Position numbers and translations under genes: made by a program
Source: Eleusine coracana subsp. coracana
Taxonomy: Eukaryota; Streptophyta; Magnoliopsida; Poales; Poaceae
Assembly: GCA_032690845.1 (NCBI GenBank)
Contig: CM064417.1
Span: forward strand, 22,856,808 to 22,920,807
DNA length: 64,000 bases
Reading direction: 5' to 3'
Notes under the pieces: generated by a model
Database searches by the model: none
What the model saw: only the letters and a program-made list of their open reading frames with translations
Told to the model about the DNA's origin: nothing
Shown: piece by piece, positions 11,035-22,430 of the stretch
Position numbering within the stretch: the first letter of the stretch is position 1
How the letters are laid out: each line of letters opens with the position of its first letter

Positions 11035-11043
11035 TATAAATAG
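11035..11043 (+). promoter_or_regulatory. TATA box of the SIRE-type LTR
   Basis: CTCTCTATAAATAGAG lies just downstream of the palindrome cluster and upstream of a C-rich leader, the expected place for the U3/R promoter of the element. Confidence 0.7.
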
Positions 11044-11658
11044 AGTACCCCTTCCCCCATGGGAAAAGTTGGACACTTTGACATTTACACTCCCATTCAG
11101 AAAAAGCTCTCCCCTCTCAGTCATATACTTGTTCTTGAGATTCCAAGACATTGTGTGAGAGAGATCCAACCATCCAAAGCTAAAGTTCATCCATTCAAAA
11201 GCTTGAGCTCCCAACTTGTTGTGGTGAGATGGGACATTTGTGAAGGTGTGATTCACCTTCGGAGGAAAAGAATCAAGAGAAGAAAGAACTCCGAGCTTGA
11301 TCTTCGTGATCGCTTGGCGAGGAAAAGGGTTGAGAGAGGCCCGGGCACTTTGCGTGGCTCCTCAATGAGGACGTAGGGGCTGCAATTGCATAGTCGTCGA
11401 ACCTCGGTAAAAATCACCGTGTCTCTCCTTACTTTCCCGCTTTTCTTTTGTGCTTGGTGTTCTCCATATTATATTGTGCTCGATCACTTGTGTCTTGTGT
11501 TGCTAGCTATCTTTTTAAGATTGAAGTGCATTATTATCATAGCTTCTCTACCACGCAAGTTTGTTTCTCTAACCCGTTTAATTTCTGCATTTTTGCTTAG
11601 TGGCATTGCGCTAGGGGGTGAAGTTTTGTCATTTGACAGAACTTCTGTCTAACGGAAG

Positions 11659-12582
11659 TGATGAGGACATCACTCCTATGGATACACACAACACTCCTCC
11701 AAATCTGGACTTGCAAGGTCCAATGACTAGAGCTCGTGCACGACAACTAAATTTAGAGGTGAGCTCGTTCCTACGTTCTTCGCTATATGTTACTTTTGAG
11801 AATGGTTTGCTACCTAATGATTATTTTATGATTAGAAACCCTGGAGAGGACCAGAAGATGATGGGAGAAGGATTTGGGAACGTGGAGGACCAGCAAGGGC
11901 TTGGAAGCCAAAGTGGAGGACCAATCAAAACCGACTTCGAGTCTGTTTCGGGGCCCAGGACCAGTCTGTACTAAAACGGTCGCCCAGGACGCATACGGAC
12001 TCGGATTTGGACGTTCTACATATGCACGGAAAGATAAGGAGAAGACCTTTCCAATGCCGCCAGCCTCATGTCAAAATTCATCCGGAGTCATCGGGAATCG
12101 TCAAAACAAGAGAGAGTCCAGAATCTATGTCGGTGCTGCGTCGCCTATTTTTTGCCTTTGGGCTTTGTATCTAGTTGAGCCCAATTAGGGGCGCGTCCAG
12201 AGGGTCTTGCATGACCCTAGGGTCTTTATATACAGCCGCCGCCGCACCATTAGGGTTCGGGTTTTGCTTAGATCAATTCTGTTCCTAAACAGTTTCGCCG
12301 TTCATCGGTTTGTGAGACCCCAACTTCGAGAGTTTAATCATACATCTGCAATTGTGTTGCATTCTTCGTTGTTCTTGCTTGTGTTCTTGATTCGCAGACA
12401 GGGATTAGCCTTCTCGGCGAGGTCAATCATCTTTTGGACGGTTGATAACCAGAGGAGACGTCGTGCTGCGATTGCGGGGTTTAGAACGTGCTGTTCTGAA
12501 GCCGGATCGATTTGTGTGTCGCCTCCGACCAAATCAACTTACCAAGAACCTTTCGGAAGATCGGGAACCCTTGTGCACATCA
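11659..12582 (+). mobile_element. Solo LTR, CRM-like gypsy family
   Basis: 924 bp, from TGATGAGGACATCAC to GTGCACATCA, same family as the LTRs of the two CRM-like copies. It is flanked by a perfect 5-bp duplication GGAAG (11654-11658 and 12583-12587). The target is a GGAAGTTCC palindrome of the copia LTR. A solo LTR with intact duplication is the usual product of LTR-LTR recombination that removed the interior. Confidence 0.95.
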
Positions 12583-12766
12583 GGAAGTTCCATCAGTGTC
12601 TGTTTGACTATTTTAATTGCTAAATTTCAGGGTTAATTTTTAAGTTGCCTATTCACCCCCTCCCCCTCTAGGCCACTTTTAGTAAGGTCCCTCAATTCCG
12701 AACCATAGTCATGATGACTAAAGCCTAAAAATGAGTGACGTCTGTCGTGATGTGGAGGCATCCTGA

Positions 12767-13960
12767 TCAACTCTGTGGCATGTCCCCATTGTGCACTACT
12801 AGCCTGCTACTAAGGCGAACCTCTAGTGTCATACTGTTGCGGCGTGGACATCCAAACGGGGTCGCTGGAATGCTCTGAGCCTGCAGTGTAATCATGGAAT
12901 GGTGGTGTGGTCCTAGTTGCGCTAGTGGTGGCACACCTTGCGCTTTGTCATGTATGTCGATCGGCGGACCTGCCAAGCATTCCTTCTCTCTGCAGCTATG
13001 TGGTTAGTTTCCAACAACTATACAAATGATATCGTGGGTTAGGGAGCGAGATTTTGTTCATATAGCCGGGGTAATAAAAGATGATAGAACCATCAGGACC
13101 CTTCTTTAAAGTATGACCCTGCTCAAAAATTTATAGTCTATAATGGGACGGGGCTCAGAAAGATAATCAAATCTAGTGTTGGATAAAGCCCCGACCCCTA
13201 CAGCAATATGGGTCACTAAAGAAGTGCATTCAATGGGTCCCGATACTTTAATATAATCTAATTATAGCTTCAATAGGAGCAATAGGAATTTTAGCAATTG
13301 CAGCAAACAAGACACGCAATTCATCATTACGGATAGCTCTAGTGTCTTGTCTAGGGAAACAAGTCATAGCAAGCCACCTATGCCACAATTGTAGAGTTGG
13401 GTTGGGAATGTCACTCGTCCTAAGACGTTCACAAGAAAACTCCCCCGAAATCATATGCCAAAAAGATCCCTTTTCAAAACCCATGGTTGCACCTTCTAAG
13501 TTAGTGTTGCAATAAATTTTAAACTTAAAAATGATGCTAAGGTCTTTCCCAGTGAGACGGTATTCTTTTCCAAACAAGCGGAAAAGCACCCCATCGTTAC
13601 CCTTCAGTAAGGTGCACAATAACTAGATAGTGAGGAGGCGTGAGCCTGCCTCAGTGATGTGTGCAAATTTGGTCCAACCTAATTCTTTCCAAATAGAAAG
13701 GAACTCAGAGTCCATACCTATAGTGGAGAGTAGGTCATCATCATACGCACTGGTGTGGATGAAACTGCGGTTGCGTATGCGGTGATAGACTCATCTCTCC
13801 CGTTCATCCAGCAGCTTGTGGCTCATCCTCCTCATATCATCCTCAACGGGCGTATACCTCATTGGTTCATCGTCGATGGAGAAGTGTGTGCTCGAGCTAA
13901 CGGCGTGAACTTGATCACGTCACCCGCTACAACAATGCCTTAGCCTTCTTCATCTGCACC
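12767..13960 (-). pseudogene. Athila env-like / ORF-1-type protein remnant
   Basis: The best piece is the frame 13619-13248 (FRLFGKEYRLTGKDLSIIF, RTSDIPNPTLQLWHRWLAM, FPRQDTRAIRNDELRVLFAA). Upstream in the same direction, 13760-13620 reads FLSIWKELGWTKFAHITEAG with a stop just before the piece. Downstream pieces continue with KKGPDGSIIFYYPGY and end in a proline-rich tail near 12770. Wording of this kind belongs to the extra ORF that follows pol in plant Athila elements. Several stops and frame changes make it non-functional. A possible start follows a splice-acceptor-like GTGGTGCAG at about 13953. Confidence 0.65.
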
Positions 13961-14650
13961 ACTTAAGCAAAAACACAAGAACAACTCGAGCACTGGTTAT
14001 GGGTTAGTAAATAAAATTTGTCGGCCGTGTTGATCTTTCCAAACCTTGCAAAGGACTTGAACAATCCGAAAACAAAGCAAACTAAAAAGGAAAATATTTT
14101 TGGTGGTTTTTCGAATGATAGCTTTGGAGAAGCAATGTGAAAGCTCAAGAGCAAATGAGTGAAGGAGGGAGTGAAATGAGAAGTGAACTTGGAATGGCAA
14201 AACACTCTCCCCCCAGACACTCAATTTATAGGAAAAATTCCAAACGGTCGAAAATGACTAGTGGGGAGCCAAATCCAACCGTTGGCAAAAGGCCAAGGTT
14301 GGTGTGGCCCACACCCCTTCAGCCGAACATGGGTGTTCCACTGACCATGGGTGGGTCCCACTATTCCTCCATTTTCACCCATAACTCGCTAACAACTATA
14401 TTTTCTGAGCTGCAGGGGTTAGGTCCAAAGTTTCAACAGAATTGTTGCTCAGAAAAATATTTTCTCAAAGTTGGAAACCAAAAACCAAATTTTGTAATTT
14501 TATCAAATAAAGAAGAGGGTTGGAATAAATTCCAACATGCATGTGTGAATTCCAACTATGCAAATGCAGAGGCAAATTTGAAAGAATCCAAAAGTTTGAA
14601 AAAAATCAAATTTGCAAAAATTAAGGAAAAGAAAATATGAGATAAATACA
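13961..14650 (-). promoter_or_regulatory. TATA-containing leader between protease and env-like ORF of the Athila element
   Basis: On the - strand a TATA box (CCTATAAATTGAG; plus coordinates 14223-14230) is followed by a pyrimidine-rich leader and then the env-like region. Upstream the sequence is non-coding and AT-rich. This looks like an internal promoter for a separate downstream transcript. A splice-donor-like CCAAAG/GTAAAT at about 14658 marks the end of the protease linker. Function is inferred only. Confidence 0.5.
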
Positions 14651-14655
14651 AATTT

Positions 14656-15405
14656 ACCTTTGGCAAGGGCTCACCAATGTTTAAAGTCCAACGAGCGAGA
14701 CTTTTCTCCATCGCGTTTAGCTTGATGTTGCGGCATCCGGTTCTGGAGAAGTGGACACAGATGGCTGCACTTCCTTCACTCGCCATACCTTTTTCATCTT
14801 TGGTGCGGTTGGTGGCTTCTTGGATTTCACAGGCTATGGCTTTGTCCATAGTCCTGGCCTCGTCATAAGTGCGTTGTTCTTCTCAAAATGATATGACATC
14901 TCCTTTGCCATGATATTCTTCATGTAGAGAATGAGGCTATCCTTCTTCGGGATATTACTTCGACCTCTTCAATATTCTTTGGGTTCGGCCCGTACTTGAT
15001 CTTGATCATTGAGCACTGTTCTCTGCTTGGCTGAAAATCAAACCTCTCCTCCTTCCCATTGATGAGGAAACGGATTTCTCCAGCCCCAACATCAATGTGT
15101 GCATCTGCGGTGCTTAGAAACGGGCGCCCAAGAATGAGCGGTGTTTCCTTCTTAACATCCATGTCTAGCACCACAAAATTCATAGAGATGAAGCAATCCC
15201 AGACTTTTACCGCAACATCTTCTACAATTCCCTCAGGATAGCGGACCGATGAATTGGCCAGCTGGAGTTGCATCGATGTAGAGATAGAGATGTATAGTTC
15301 ATCTTGTGAAATACTACCTTGGGCATCAAACTGACGCCTGCACCAAGGTCGCACAGGGCTTGGTTGAATTTCTGCGCCCCGATCGAGCAAGTGATCATGG
15401 GGCAC
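14656..15405 (-). pseudogene. Athila protease and linker
   Basis: The frame 15405-14920 carries the retropepsin-like domain of Athila elements: LQLANSSVRYPEGIVEDVAV, FVVLDMDVKKETPLILGRPF, then the region ending SREQCSMIKI. The segment upstream of 15405, which would carry the active-site Asp, is out of frame. The linker continues to about 14656 (region with KARR/KVWRV-like residues) with stops. It would mature the Gag polyprotein. It lies directly after gag, with no RT following. Confidence 0.8.
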
Positions 15406-15976
15406 CTTAGATCTTTCTTCTTTTCAGGAAGCCAATTGAATATAGCTGCACTCTTCCATCAACTTCACAACTTCTATGGTGGGCATCAGACGCTTGTTGC
15501 TGAGGATGTCCTTGAGGTAGCGGGCATAAGCTGGTACTTGCATCGCATCCAACAAGAGCCCATTGATGTGGATCTTCTGGATAACTTCAACAAAGTGGGT
15601 GAATTGCTCATCCATAGTTAGCATCCTGTTACAGCAGTGGTGTCAAAAAAACTCTTATGGGGCCACCTTCCCATCGTGTACCACTTCATCCTTCCCTACA
15701 GTGTTAGGATATGGCGAGTCCTGAGTGTCTTACCCCCTCTCATGGTCACTGCATTAATATTTTCAATGGGAGGCTCGAGTTGCCCCGGGATCTTCCCTGA
15801 CTCTAAGGGAGGAACAGCAGCAGCTAGCTGGGCAAGTTGGGTTTCTAGCATTTTGTTAAAGCTAAGCTGATTTTTAAAGGAAGAAGCAAGACCTTCTAAC
15901 TTAGCATTAATGCTTTCTAAAGTCTTGTCATTGGCGGCAAGCCTTTTAGTGAAGGTTTCATTGATTTTAGCTTGGC
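15406..15976 (-). pseudogene. Athila gag C-terminus to protease connector
   Basis: Degraded coding sequence joining the zinc knuckle to the protease domain. It contains short readable pieces such as HFVEVIQKIHINGLLLDAMQ (15624-15424 frame), typical for the segment upstream of the Athila protease, interrupted by stops and frame changes. Confidence 0.6.
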
Positions 15977-17046
15977 CTAAAACAAGATTTTAAAGGAGTG
16001 TTGAGTATTGGAAGAGTTGAAGTTGTTACCTCCTTGATAATACGGGCATGGTTGATTCCACCCGTTGCCTCCCTGTGGACGATAGTCGTTATTGTTGTTG
16101 TTGTTCATGTACAACACGTCCTCACAAGTCTCAGGACAGTCATTGCTCGAGTGACCCGTGTTACCACAGACTTTGCACGTCATGCGAGAATCTAAGGCAT
16201 TGATGATGCCAACTTCATATCCTTTTGCTTGTTCATCCATCTTCTTCTTAAGGTGGTCCATTTTAGCGACTAGCATGTCCACCTCATTAGCGGTGTGCAT
16301 GCCTCGCTGGTGAGAGTGAAGACGATCTTCACTCCATCCTTGGTTGGAAACCATTTTCTCAATAAGTTCTTTAGCCTTATCTTTGGTCAATGAGAAGAAG
16401 GCTCCTCCCGCAACAGCATCAATATGATCACGAGCTGACAGAGTCAGCCCGCTCTCGAAGTTCTGGATGGTAAGCCATTCATCCATCCCATGATGAGGAC
16501 AAGCGGCAATGTACTCTTGTAGCCTCTCCCAAGCCTCAGAGATTGACTCCTTTGACTCTTGCTGAAAGCTTGAAATTCTTCCATGAAGGGCGTTGGTTTT
16601 GCCCAACGGGAAGAACTTGGCGAGGAACGCGGATGAACACTTTTCCTAGGTACCCATAGTATCCTTGTTCACATAGAACCACTGTTTTCCCCTCCCTAGA
16701 AGGGAGAACAGAAACAGGCGAAGGCGAATGGCATCTTGAGAGACGTCCTTCATCTTGAAGGTACTACAAATCTCTAGAAATTGTTGCAGATGGGCGCTGG
16801 CCTGCACCATGGTAATGAGACCCGTCTTGATCTCAAAATTTGCACTCTCGTGATGTTGGGTGCAACAGGAATGTTGGATGCTGAGGGAGCGAAGAAATCA
16901 TGGAGACTCTTCTGGGCCATGACTTTGAAGCTTGATGGTGCGAAGATGACTGGCTTACTTGCAGACATAAACTTCTGAGGAGGGACGACAAGTGCACGTA
17001 CCCTTCTCAAGAATTGTTTGGGATCTTCAATATAATTTTCAGGCAA
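15977..17046 (-). pseudogene. Athila gag (capsid and zinc knuckle)
   Basis: N-terminal piece from about 17046 (PENYIEDPKQFLRR, MAQKSLHDFFAPS), then a frame break and the capsid domain. The longest open piece, 16606-15977, contains GRISSFQQESKESISEAWER, CPHHGMDEWLTIQNFESGL and a zinc knuckle CKVCGNTGHSSNDC at about 16180-16139. A run of Asn follows. It would coat element RNA. Between 16606 and about 16770 the frame is interrupted by a stop. Recognition as Athila-lineage gag is secure from the MDEWLTIQNFxxGL wording. Confidence 0.87.
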
Positions 17047-17174
17047 GGTGAACCTGGTTATGCACTACCCTGTTTTCACACAAAAGGAGAAAACAGACAA
17101 GTTTAGCCAGTTTGGGTGAATGCCAAATAATCTCATATGCAAATATAGAATATGGGTAATTCTTTTGATCATTT

Positions 17175-17330
17175 GCCTTCCTCCGCAACGGCACCAGAAA
17201 TGCTTGTTGGCATTTCTAATGTCGTCACTATGTTTTCCCGGCAACAGCGCCAGAAATGCTTGTTGGCATTTCTAATGTCGTCATTAAGTTTCCTTAGCAA
17301 CAAAGCCAGAAATATTTGTTGGTAATCTTT
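17175..17330 (-). repeat. Three tandem 56-bp copies spanning the LTR end and primer-binding site
   Basis: The phrase CCAGAAATGCTTGTTGGCATTTCTAATG recurs in shifted versions. The CCAGAAA blocks begin at 17191, 17247 and 17303, an exact 56-bp spacing. On the - strand each unit reads as LTR end plus TGGCGCTGTTGCCGGG (a tRNA-Asp-type primer site) or a diverged form; the middle copy is closest to the canonical site. Confidence 0.85.
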
Positions 17331-18600
17331 AACGAATGTAGAGAGTCCGTAAGCGCACAAAGAATACCGTTGTAGCATTTCACCTGGAAGTATTCAGGGT
17401 ATCATATTTGTTTTATCCCAAAGCAAGGAATATGATTGATCAGAGTAATTACCATATTCTAGATATTCGCATATTGGATTATGAGACAAAGTCCTCACAG
17501 GGGTAAGGATAAAGATTAACATGGTAGTGGACACACAAATAGCATACTCAAGTTAGATAAATATTAGCCTAGTGGAGAAGGAGAAAGAATTAGCTAAGTT
17601 CCTATGTTGCTTTTATATAGTTACATAGTCTACATTATACACTATTATATACATACAATGACAATGCAAGACAATCAGATCATCACACCCTAGGCATCCG
17701 GTTTTCCCCTACGTCCACAGTATGATTCCGGCCAACATTCTATTGCATAGCCGAACATGGGGGATTTCAAAGGACAAATAGGGCTATCACCACCTACTGC
17801 CTACCCCTTGCAATCCGTGGGCTGCACGACAAATAATGCATTCTATTGATCTAAGCATCATGCTTATATCTCTAGAACAATACTCCTAATCCCCTGAGCT
17901 ATGGATCAGAAAAGGAGTAATCACATTTAAGTGAACATTACAAACATGGAAATGATCTAAGTCACACATTATTCATGCATTATTATAACGACATAAATAA
18001 CGACTATAGTAAGAGCTTAAGTCTAACATGGTAATATTGTATGACTACATTCAAACATGCAAGCATAATAGCCACATACATGAATGGATCATATAATCAA
18101 ACAAGAAACACATGACTCAAACATAACTATATAGAAAGACTAAATATATTAAATAGAATATAGTCTTGCAAAAGGAGAAAGATACAAGAGCCATACCACA
18201 ACTCCAAGGAAGACTTGGGAACTGAAGAAGACTCTATTCTAAGTCTAACTCCACTAAAACTAAAGGGAATCACGAAATGGTAAAGAGAGTAATGCTTCTT
18301 AGTGTGTGTTGAGGAGTGAGCCACACCCTTCCTTTTATAGCTGTCCAAAGATAGTTTTGAGGTTGATGACTCCCGCCCTATGGGGTACAACCGCCTTTAG
18401 GAAGTTGGCGGGGAACCGACTGAAGAAGATGGGCCTTAGTGGGCTGGCCCTCTATTCGACCGAACAACCATGTATGGCCGAATAGGGGGTGGGTCCACTA
18501 GGGTCCTGCCTCTTCTAGCACACTGGTGGGTGGCCCACCTTTGCTTCTCCACAGCTTAGGCTAGTGGTATGTAGGTATCGTGCTGTAGGTGGGCCAGTTG
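17331..18600 (-). repeat. LTR region of the Athila-type element
   Basis: On the - strand this has a TATA box (CTATAAAAGG, plus 18331-18340), a leader, a long AT-rich R/U5 with no ORF, and ends with the GCGCTTACGGACTC...GTTGTAGCATTTCACC stretch known from the LTR 3' ends of grass Athila elements. Its outer end cannot be fixed because no second LTR copy is present. Confidence 0.65.
18331..18340 (-). promoter_or_regulatory. TATA box of the Athila LTR
   Basis: CTATAAAAGG on the - strand, followed by a GTGTGGCTCACTCC leader; the expected core promoter of the element. Confidence 0.65.
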
Positions 18601-18811
18601 ATCCGGGGGAATCCCTGTTGGCGAACTCCAATTGGTCGACATTGTGTTTCTTTGCCACATTGGTGTGTTTTCTCCTCTCTTTTCATATTTCTCCTGCATG
18701 TCAGTGTTTCTCTAAGCAATAATGGAAATTTATTATTTCTAGCTAAAATGCATGGTGGGAATATACAATCCTTCTTTATTTTGAGTAATATTGATGGCCG
18801 GAAATGGTATT
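18601..18811. other. Unassigned stretch between Athila LTR and CRM-like copy 2
   Basis: About 210 bp, AT-rich, no recognised coding or repeat signature. Its last bases (GTATT) are the left target duplication of the CRM-like element, so it was contiguous with 26529 before that insertion. It may be the 5' edge of the truncated Tat element or the outer end of the Athila LTR. Confidence 0.5.
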
Positions 18812-19735
18812 TGATGTGAACAAGGGTTCTCGATCTTCCAAAAGGTTCTTGGTAAGTTGATTTGGTCGAAGGCGACACACAAATCGATCCGGCTTCAGAA
18901 CAGCACGTTCTAAACCCCGTAATCGCAGCATGACGTCTCCTCTGGTTATCAACCGTCCAAAAGACGATTGACCTCGCCGAGAAGGCTAATCCCTGCCTGC
19001 GAATCAAGAACACAAGCAAGAACAACGAAGAATGCAACACAATTGCAGATGTATGATTAAACTCTCAAAGTTAGGGTCTCACAAACCGATGAACGGCGAA
19101 ACTGTTTATGAACAGAATTGATCTAAGCAAAACCCGAACCCTAATGGTGCGGCGGCGGCTGTATATAAAGACCCTAGGGTCGTACAAGACCCTCTGGACA
19201 CGTCCCTAATTGGGCTCAATTAGATACAAAGCCCGAAGGCCAAAAATAGGCGACGCAGCACCGACACAGATTCTGGACTCTCTCTTGTTTTGACAATTCC
19301 CGATGACTCCGAATGAATTTTTACATGAGGCCAGAGGCATTGGAAAGGCCTTCTCCTTATCTTTCCGTGCATATGTAGAACGTCCAAATCCGAGTCTGTA
19401 TGTGTCCTGGGCGACTGTTTTAGTACAGACTGGTCCTGGGCCCCGAAATAGACTCGAAGTCGGTTTTGATTGGGCCTCCACTTTGGCTTCCAAGCCCTTG
19501 CTGGTCCTCCACGTTCCCAACTCCTTCTCCCATCATCTCCTGGTCCTCTCCATGGTTTCTAATCATAAAATAATCATTAGGTAGCAAACCATTCTCAAAA
19601 GTAACATATAGCGAAGAACTTAGGAACGAGCTCACCTCTAAATTTAGTCGTCGTGCACGAGCTCTAGTCATTGGACCTTGCAAGTCCAGATTTGGAGGAG
19701 TGTTGTGTTTATCCATAGGAGTGATGTCCTCATCA
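18812..19735 (-). repeat. 3' LTR of CRM-like copy 2
   Basis: 924 bp. In plus coordinates it begins TGATGTGAACAAGGG and ends ATGTCCTCATCA. The integrase frame enters it at 19735 and stops at about 19420. Confidence 0.95.
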
Positions 19736-21021
19736 TCCTCCCCCTCTTGAAGTGGAGTCGTCCTCGACTCGAGCTCATCCTCTTCTCCCAAGTATGGTTT
19801 CAAATCTGAAATGTTAAAAGTAGGACTAACCCCGAACTCGGGAGGCAACTCAGGTTTGTATGCATTATTATTAATCTTCTCTATTATTTTGAATGGACCA
19901 TCAGCTCTATGTATTAGTTTAGACTTTCTCAATTCTGGAAATCTATCCTTCCTTAAGTGTAACCACACTAAATCTCCTACATCAAGCTTTACTTCCTTTC
20001 TACCCTTACTACTAGCAAGTTTAAACTTTTCATTCATCTTTTCAATGCTAAGTCTAGTGGTCTCATGCATTTGCAAAATAAATTCAGCACGCTCCTTAGC
20101 ATCAACATGAACTCTCTCATTAATAGGTAGAGGAAGTATATCAAGTGGAGTACGAGGATCAAAACCATACACTACCTTGAATGGACTTACCTTGGTAGTA
20201 GAATGTGTTGCCCGATTATAAGCAAACTCAACATGAGGTAAGCATTCTTCCCATTGCTTCAAATTTTTCTTCGAAATAGCTCGCAACATAGTACCCAAAG
20301 TGCGGTTCACAACCTCAGTTTGTCCATTAGTTTGTGGATGACAAGTTGTAGAAAATAACAACTTTGTATCCAACTTATTCCAAAGCGTGCGCCAAAAATG
20401 ACTCAAGAATTTTGCATCATGATCTGAAACAATAGTAGAAGGCATACCATGCAAACGTACAATTTCTTTGAAAAAAAGATCAGCAATGTAACTAGCATCA
20501 TCAGTTTTATGACATGGTATAAAGTGTGCCATCTTGGAAAAACGATCCACAATAACAAAAATGCTATCGCTCCCCCTCTTAGTCCTAGGCAGTCCTAAAA
20601 TAAAGTCCATAGAAATATCCTCCCAAGGAATAGAAGGAATAGGAAGTGGCATGTATAAACCATGTGGATTCAATCGAGACTTAGCTTTTTGACATGTAGT
20701 GCAGCGAGCAACAAAACGCTCAACATCTTTCCTCATCCTTGGCCAAAAGAAGTGTGTGGCCAAAATATCCTCTGTCTTCTTAGCACCAAAATGACCCATC
20801 AATCCACCTCCATGCGCCTCCTGCAACAACAAAAGACGAACAGAACCAACTAGAATGCATAGGTGGTTAGCTCTAAACAAGAATCCATCATTTAACACAA
20901 ATTTGTGCCAAGCACGATCTTCTTTACATTGCAGAAATACATCTTTAAAATCAGCATCAGCAACATATTGTTCTTTAATTGCCTCAAGTCCAAAAATTCT
21001 ACAATCAAGTTGAGACAACAA
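19420..21021 (-). pseudogene. Integrase of CRM-like copy 2 (intact domain, separated by a frameshift)
   Basis: A 533-codon open frame. Zinc-binding region (HGGGLMGHFGAKK, CTTCQKAKSR), catalytic triad intact (SMDFILGLP, IVSDHDAKF, DGQTEVVNRT), then the LVWLHLRKDRFPELRKSKL DNA-binding tail and the ITRARAR-type motif (here MTRARARRLN). The last ~105 codons are encoded by the 3' LTR. It is cut off from RNase H only by a 10-bp deletion at about 21035, where copy 1 still has the IADALSRR connector. It would insert element DNA into the genome. Best preserved integrase in the window. Confidence 0.93.
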
Positions 21022-22430
21022 AGTATATCGCCTAGATAAAGCACATTATCCTTCCCTTTCTTATGTTTAATAATATAAGGAAAAGACTCAATAAACTCAA
21101 CCCATTTAGCATGTCTACGGTTCAAATTGCATTGAGAACGAATATACTTAAGTGATTCATGATCAGAATGAATAACGAATTCTTTGGGCAACAAATAATG
21201 ATGCCACGTCTCTAAAGAACATACAAGTGCATATAGTTCCTTATCATACGTGGAATAATTCAAAACAGGCCCAATAATTTTCTCACTAAAGTATGCAATA
21301 GGTTTACCATCTTGCATCAAAACACCACCAATGCCTATACCACTAGCATCACATTCAAGCTCAAAAGTCTTATCAAAATTGGGTAATTGCAGCAATGGTG
21401 CATGTGTAAGTTTGTCCTTCAAAGCATCAAAAGACTCATGATGTACCTTACCAAAATGGAAGTCAACGCCATTCTTTGTCAACTCATGCAATGGTGCAGC
21501 AATGGTGCTAAAATCTTTGACGAAGCGGCGGTAGAAACCTGCAAGACCAAGAAAACTCCTCACCTGTGTGATAGTTTTTGGTACAGGCCAGCTCTTTATG
21601 GCTTCAATCTTCGCCTCATCCACCTCAGTTCCCTGTGGAGTCACAACATAGCCAAGAAAAGAGACTCGATCCGTGCAAAAGGTGCACTTCTCAAGGTTAC
21701 CAAATAAACGTGCAACTCACAAAGCATCAAAAACAGCATGCAAATGAATCATATGATCATCCATGGATTTGCTATAAATCAAGATATCATCAAAGTAAAC
21801 AACCACAAATTTGCCAATAAAAGGTCTTAAAACCTCATTCATCAAACGCATGAAAGTACTGGGTGCATTAGTTTAACCAAAAGGCATTACTAACCACTCA
21901 TACAACCCGAATTTGGTTTTGAAAGCTGTTTTCCATTCATCTCCAAGTTTCATTCTAATTTGATGGTAGGCACTATGCAAATCAATTTTAGTGAAAATTA
22001 TAGCACCGCATAACTCATCAAGCATGTCGTCTAGCCTAGGAATAGGATGACGATACCTAATAGTAATGTTATTAATGGCTCTACAATCTACATACATACG
22101 CCAAGAACCATCTTTCTTAGGAACCAAAAGTACAGGAACAGCACAAGGACTAAGTGATTGATGAACATACCCACGATCTAAAAGGTCTTGGACCTGTCGT
22201 TGTATCTCCTTAGTCTCCTCAGGGTTGGTCCTATAAGCAGCACGGTTTGGTAAAGTAGCACCAGAAATCAAATCAATTTGATTCTCAATCCCTCTCAAAG
22301 GTGGCAATCCCGGGGGTATCTCAGCTGGGAAAACATCCTCATACTCCTGCAAAAGGTTAGTGACAATAGGAGGCAAAGAACTAGAAGCAATATCACCAAG
22401 CGAAAACAAGGCTTGTTTGCATATCAAAGC
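20892..22430 (-). pseudogene. Reverse transcriptase and RNase H of CRM-like copy 2
   Basis: RT begins with PRAIN-type and PVLLVPKKDGSWRMYVDCRA segments. A TAA replaces a Leu codon just after LVMPFG at about 21873, and a TGA lies near 21719. The YFDDIL box between them is intact (about 21795). RNase H follows (FELECDASGIGIGGVLM, YSTYDKELYALV, SDHESLKYIRSQ) in one open frame from 21644. It then shifts at the 10-bp deletion near 21035. Only two point stops and one small deletion disable an otherwise complete enzyme set. Confidence 0.93.

Larger units (their letters stand above)
10409..12694 (+). repeat. 3' LTR of the SIRE-type copia, interrupted by a solo LTR
   Basis: Starts TGCATCTAGGCCCC just after the polypurine tract and ends near GGTCCCTCA at 12694 (3' boundary inferred; the CCCTCTAGG stretch before it is typical for this group). 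Subtracting the 924-bp solo LTR and its 5-bp duplication leaves about 1.36 kb. It contains the palindrome cluster (10751-10992) and a TATA box. No second LTR is present in the window for comparison. Confidence 0.75.
12695..18600 (-). mobile_element. Athila-type gypsy element lacking RT and integrase (non-autonomous or internally deleted)
   Basis: Read on the - strand: LTR region (about 18600-17331), triplicated primer-binding region (17330-17175), gag (17046-15977), protease (15405-14920) and linker, a TATA-containing leader (14650-13960), then an env-like ORF region (13960-12767). No RT, RNase H or integrase motif is visible in the 1.3 kb between protease and env-like region. The left LTR is not seen; the copia LTR abuts it at about 12695. 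The right limit, near 18600, is uncertain. Confidence 0.75.

Noticed and set aside
13755..13943. Plus-strand frame of 62 codons
   Set aside because: Antisense to the Athila env-like region; no independent support.
17175..17330. CRISPR-like array
   Set aside because: Only three adjacent 56-bp tandem units in a plant LTR, with no spacers.
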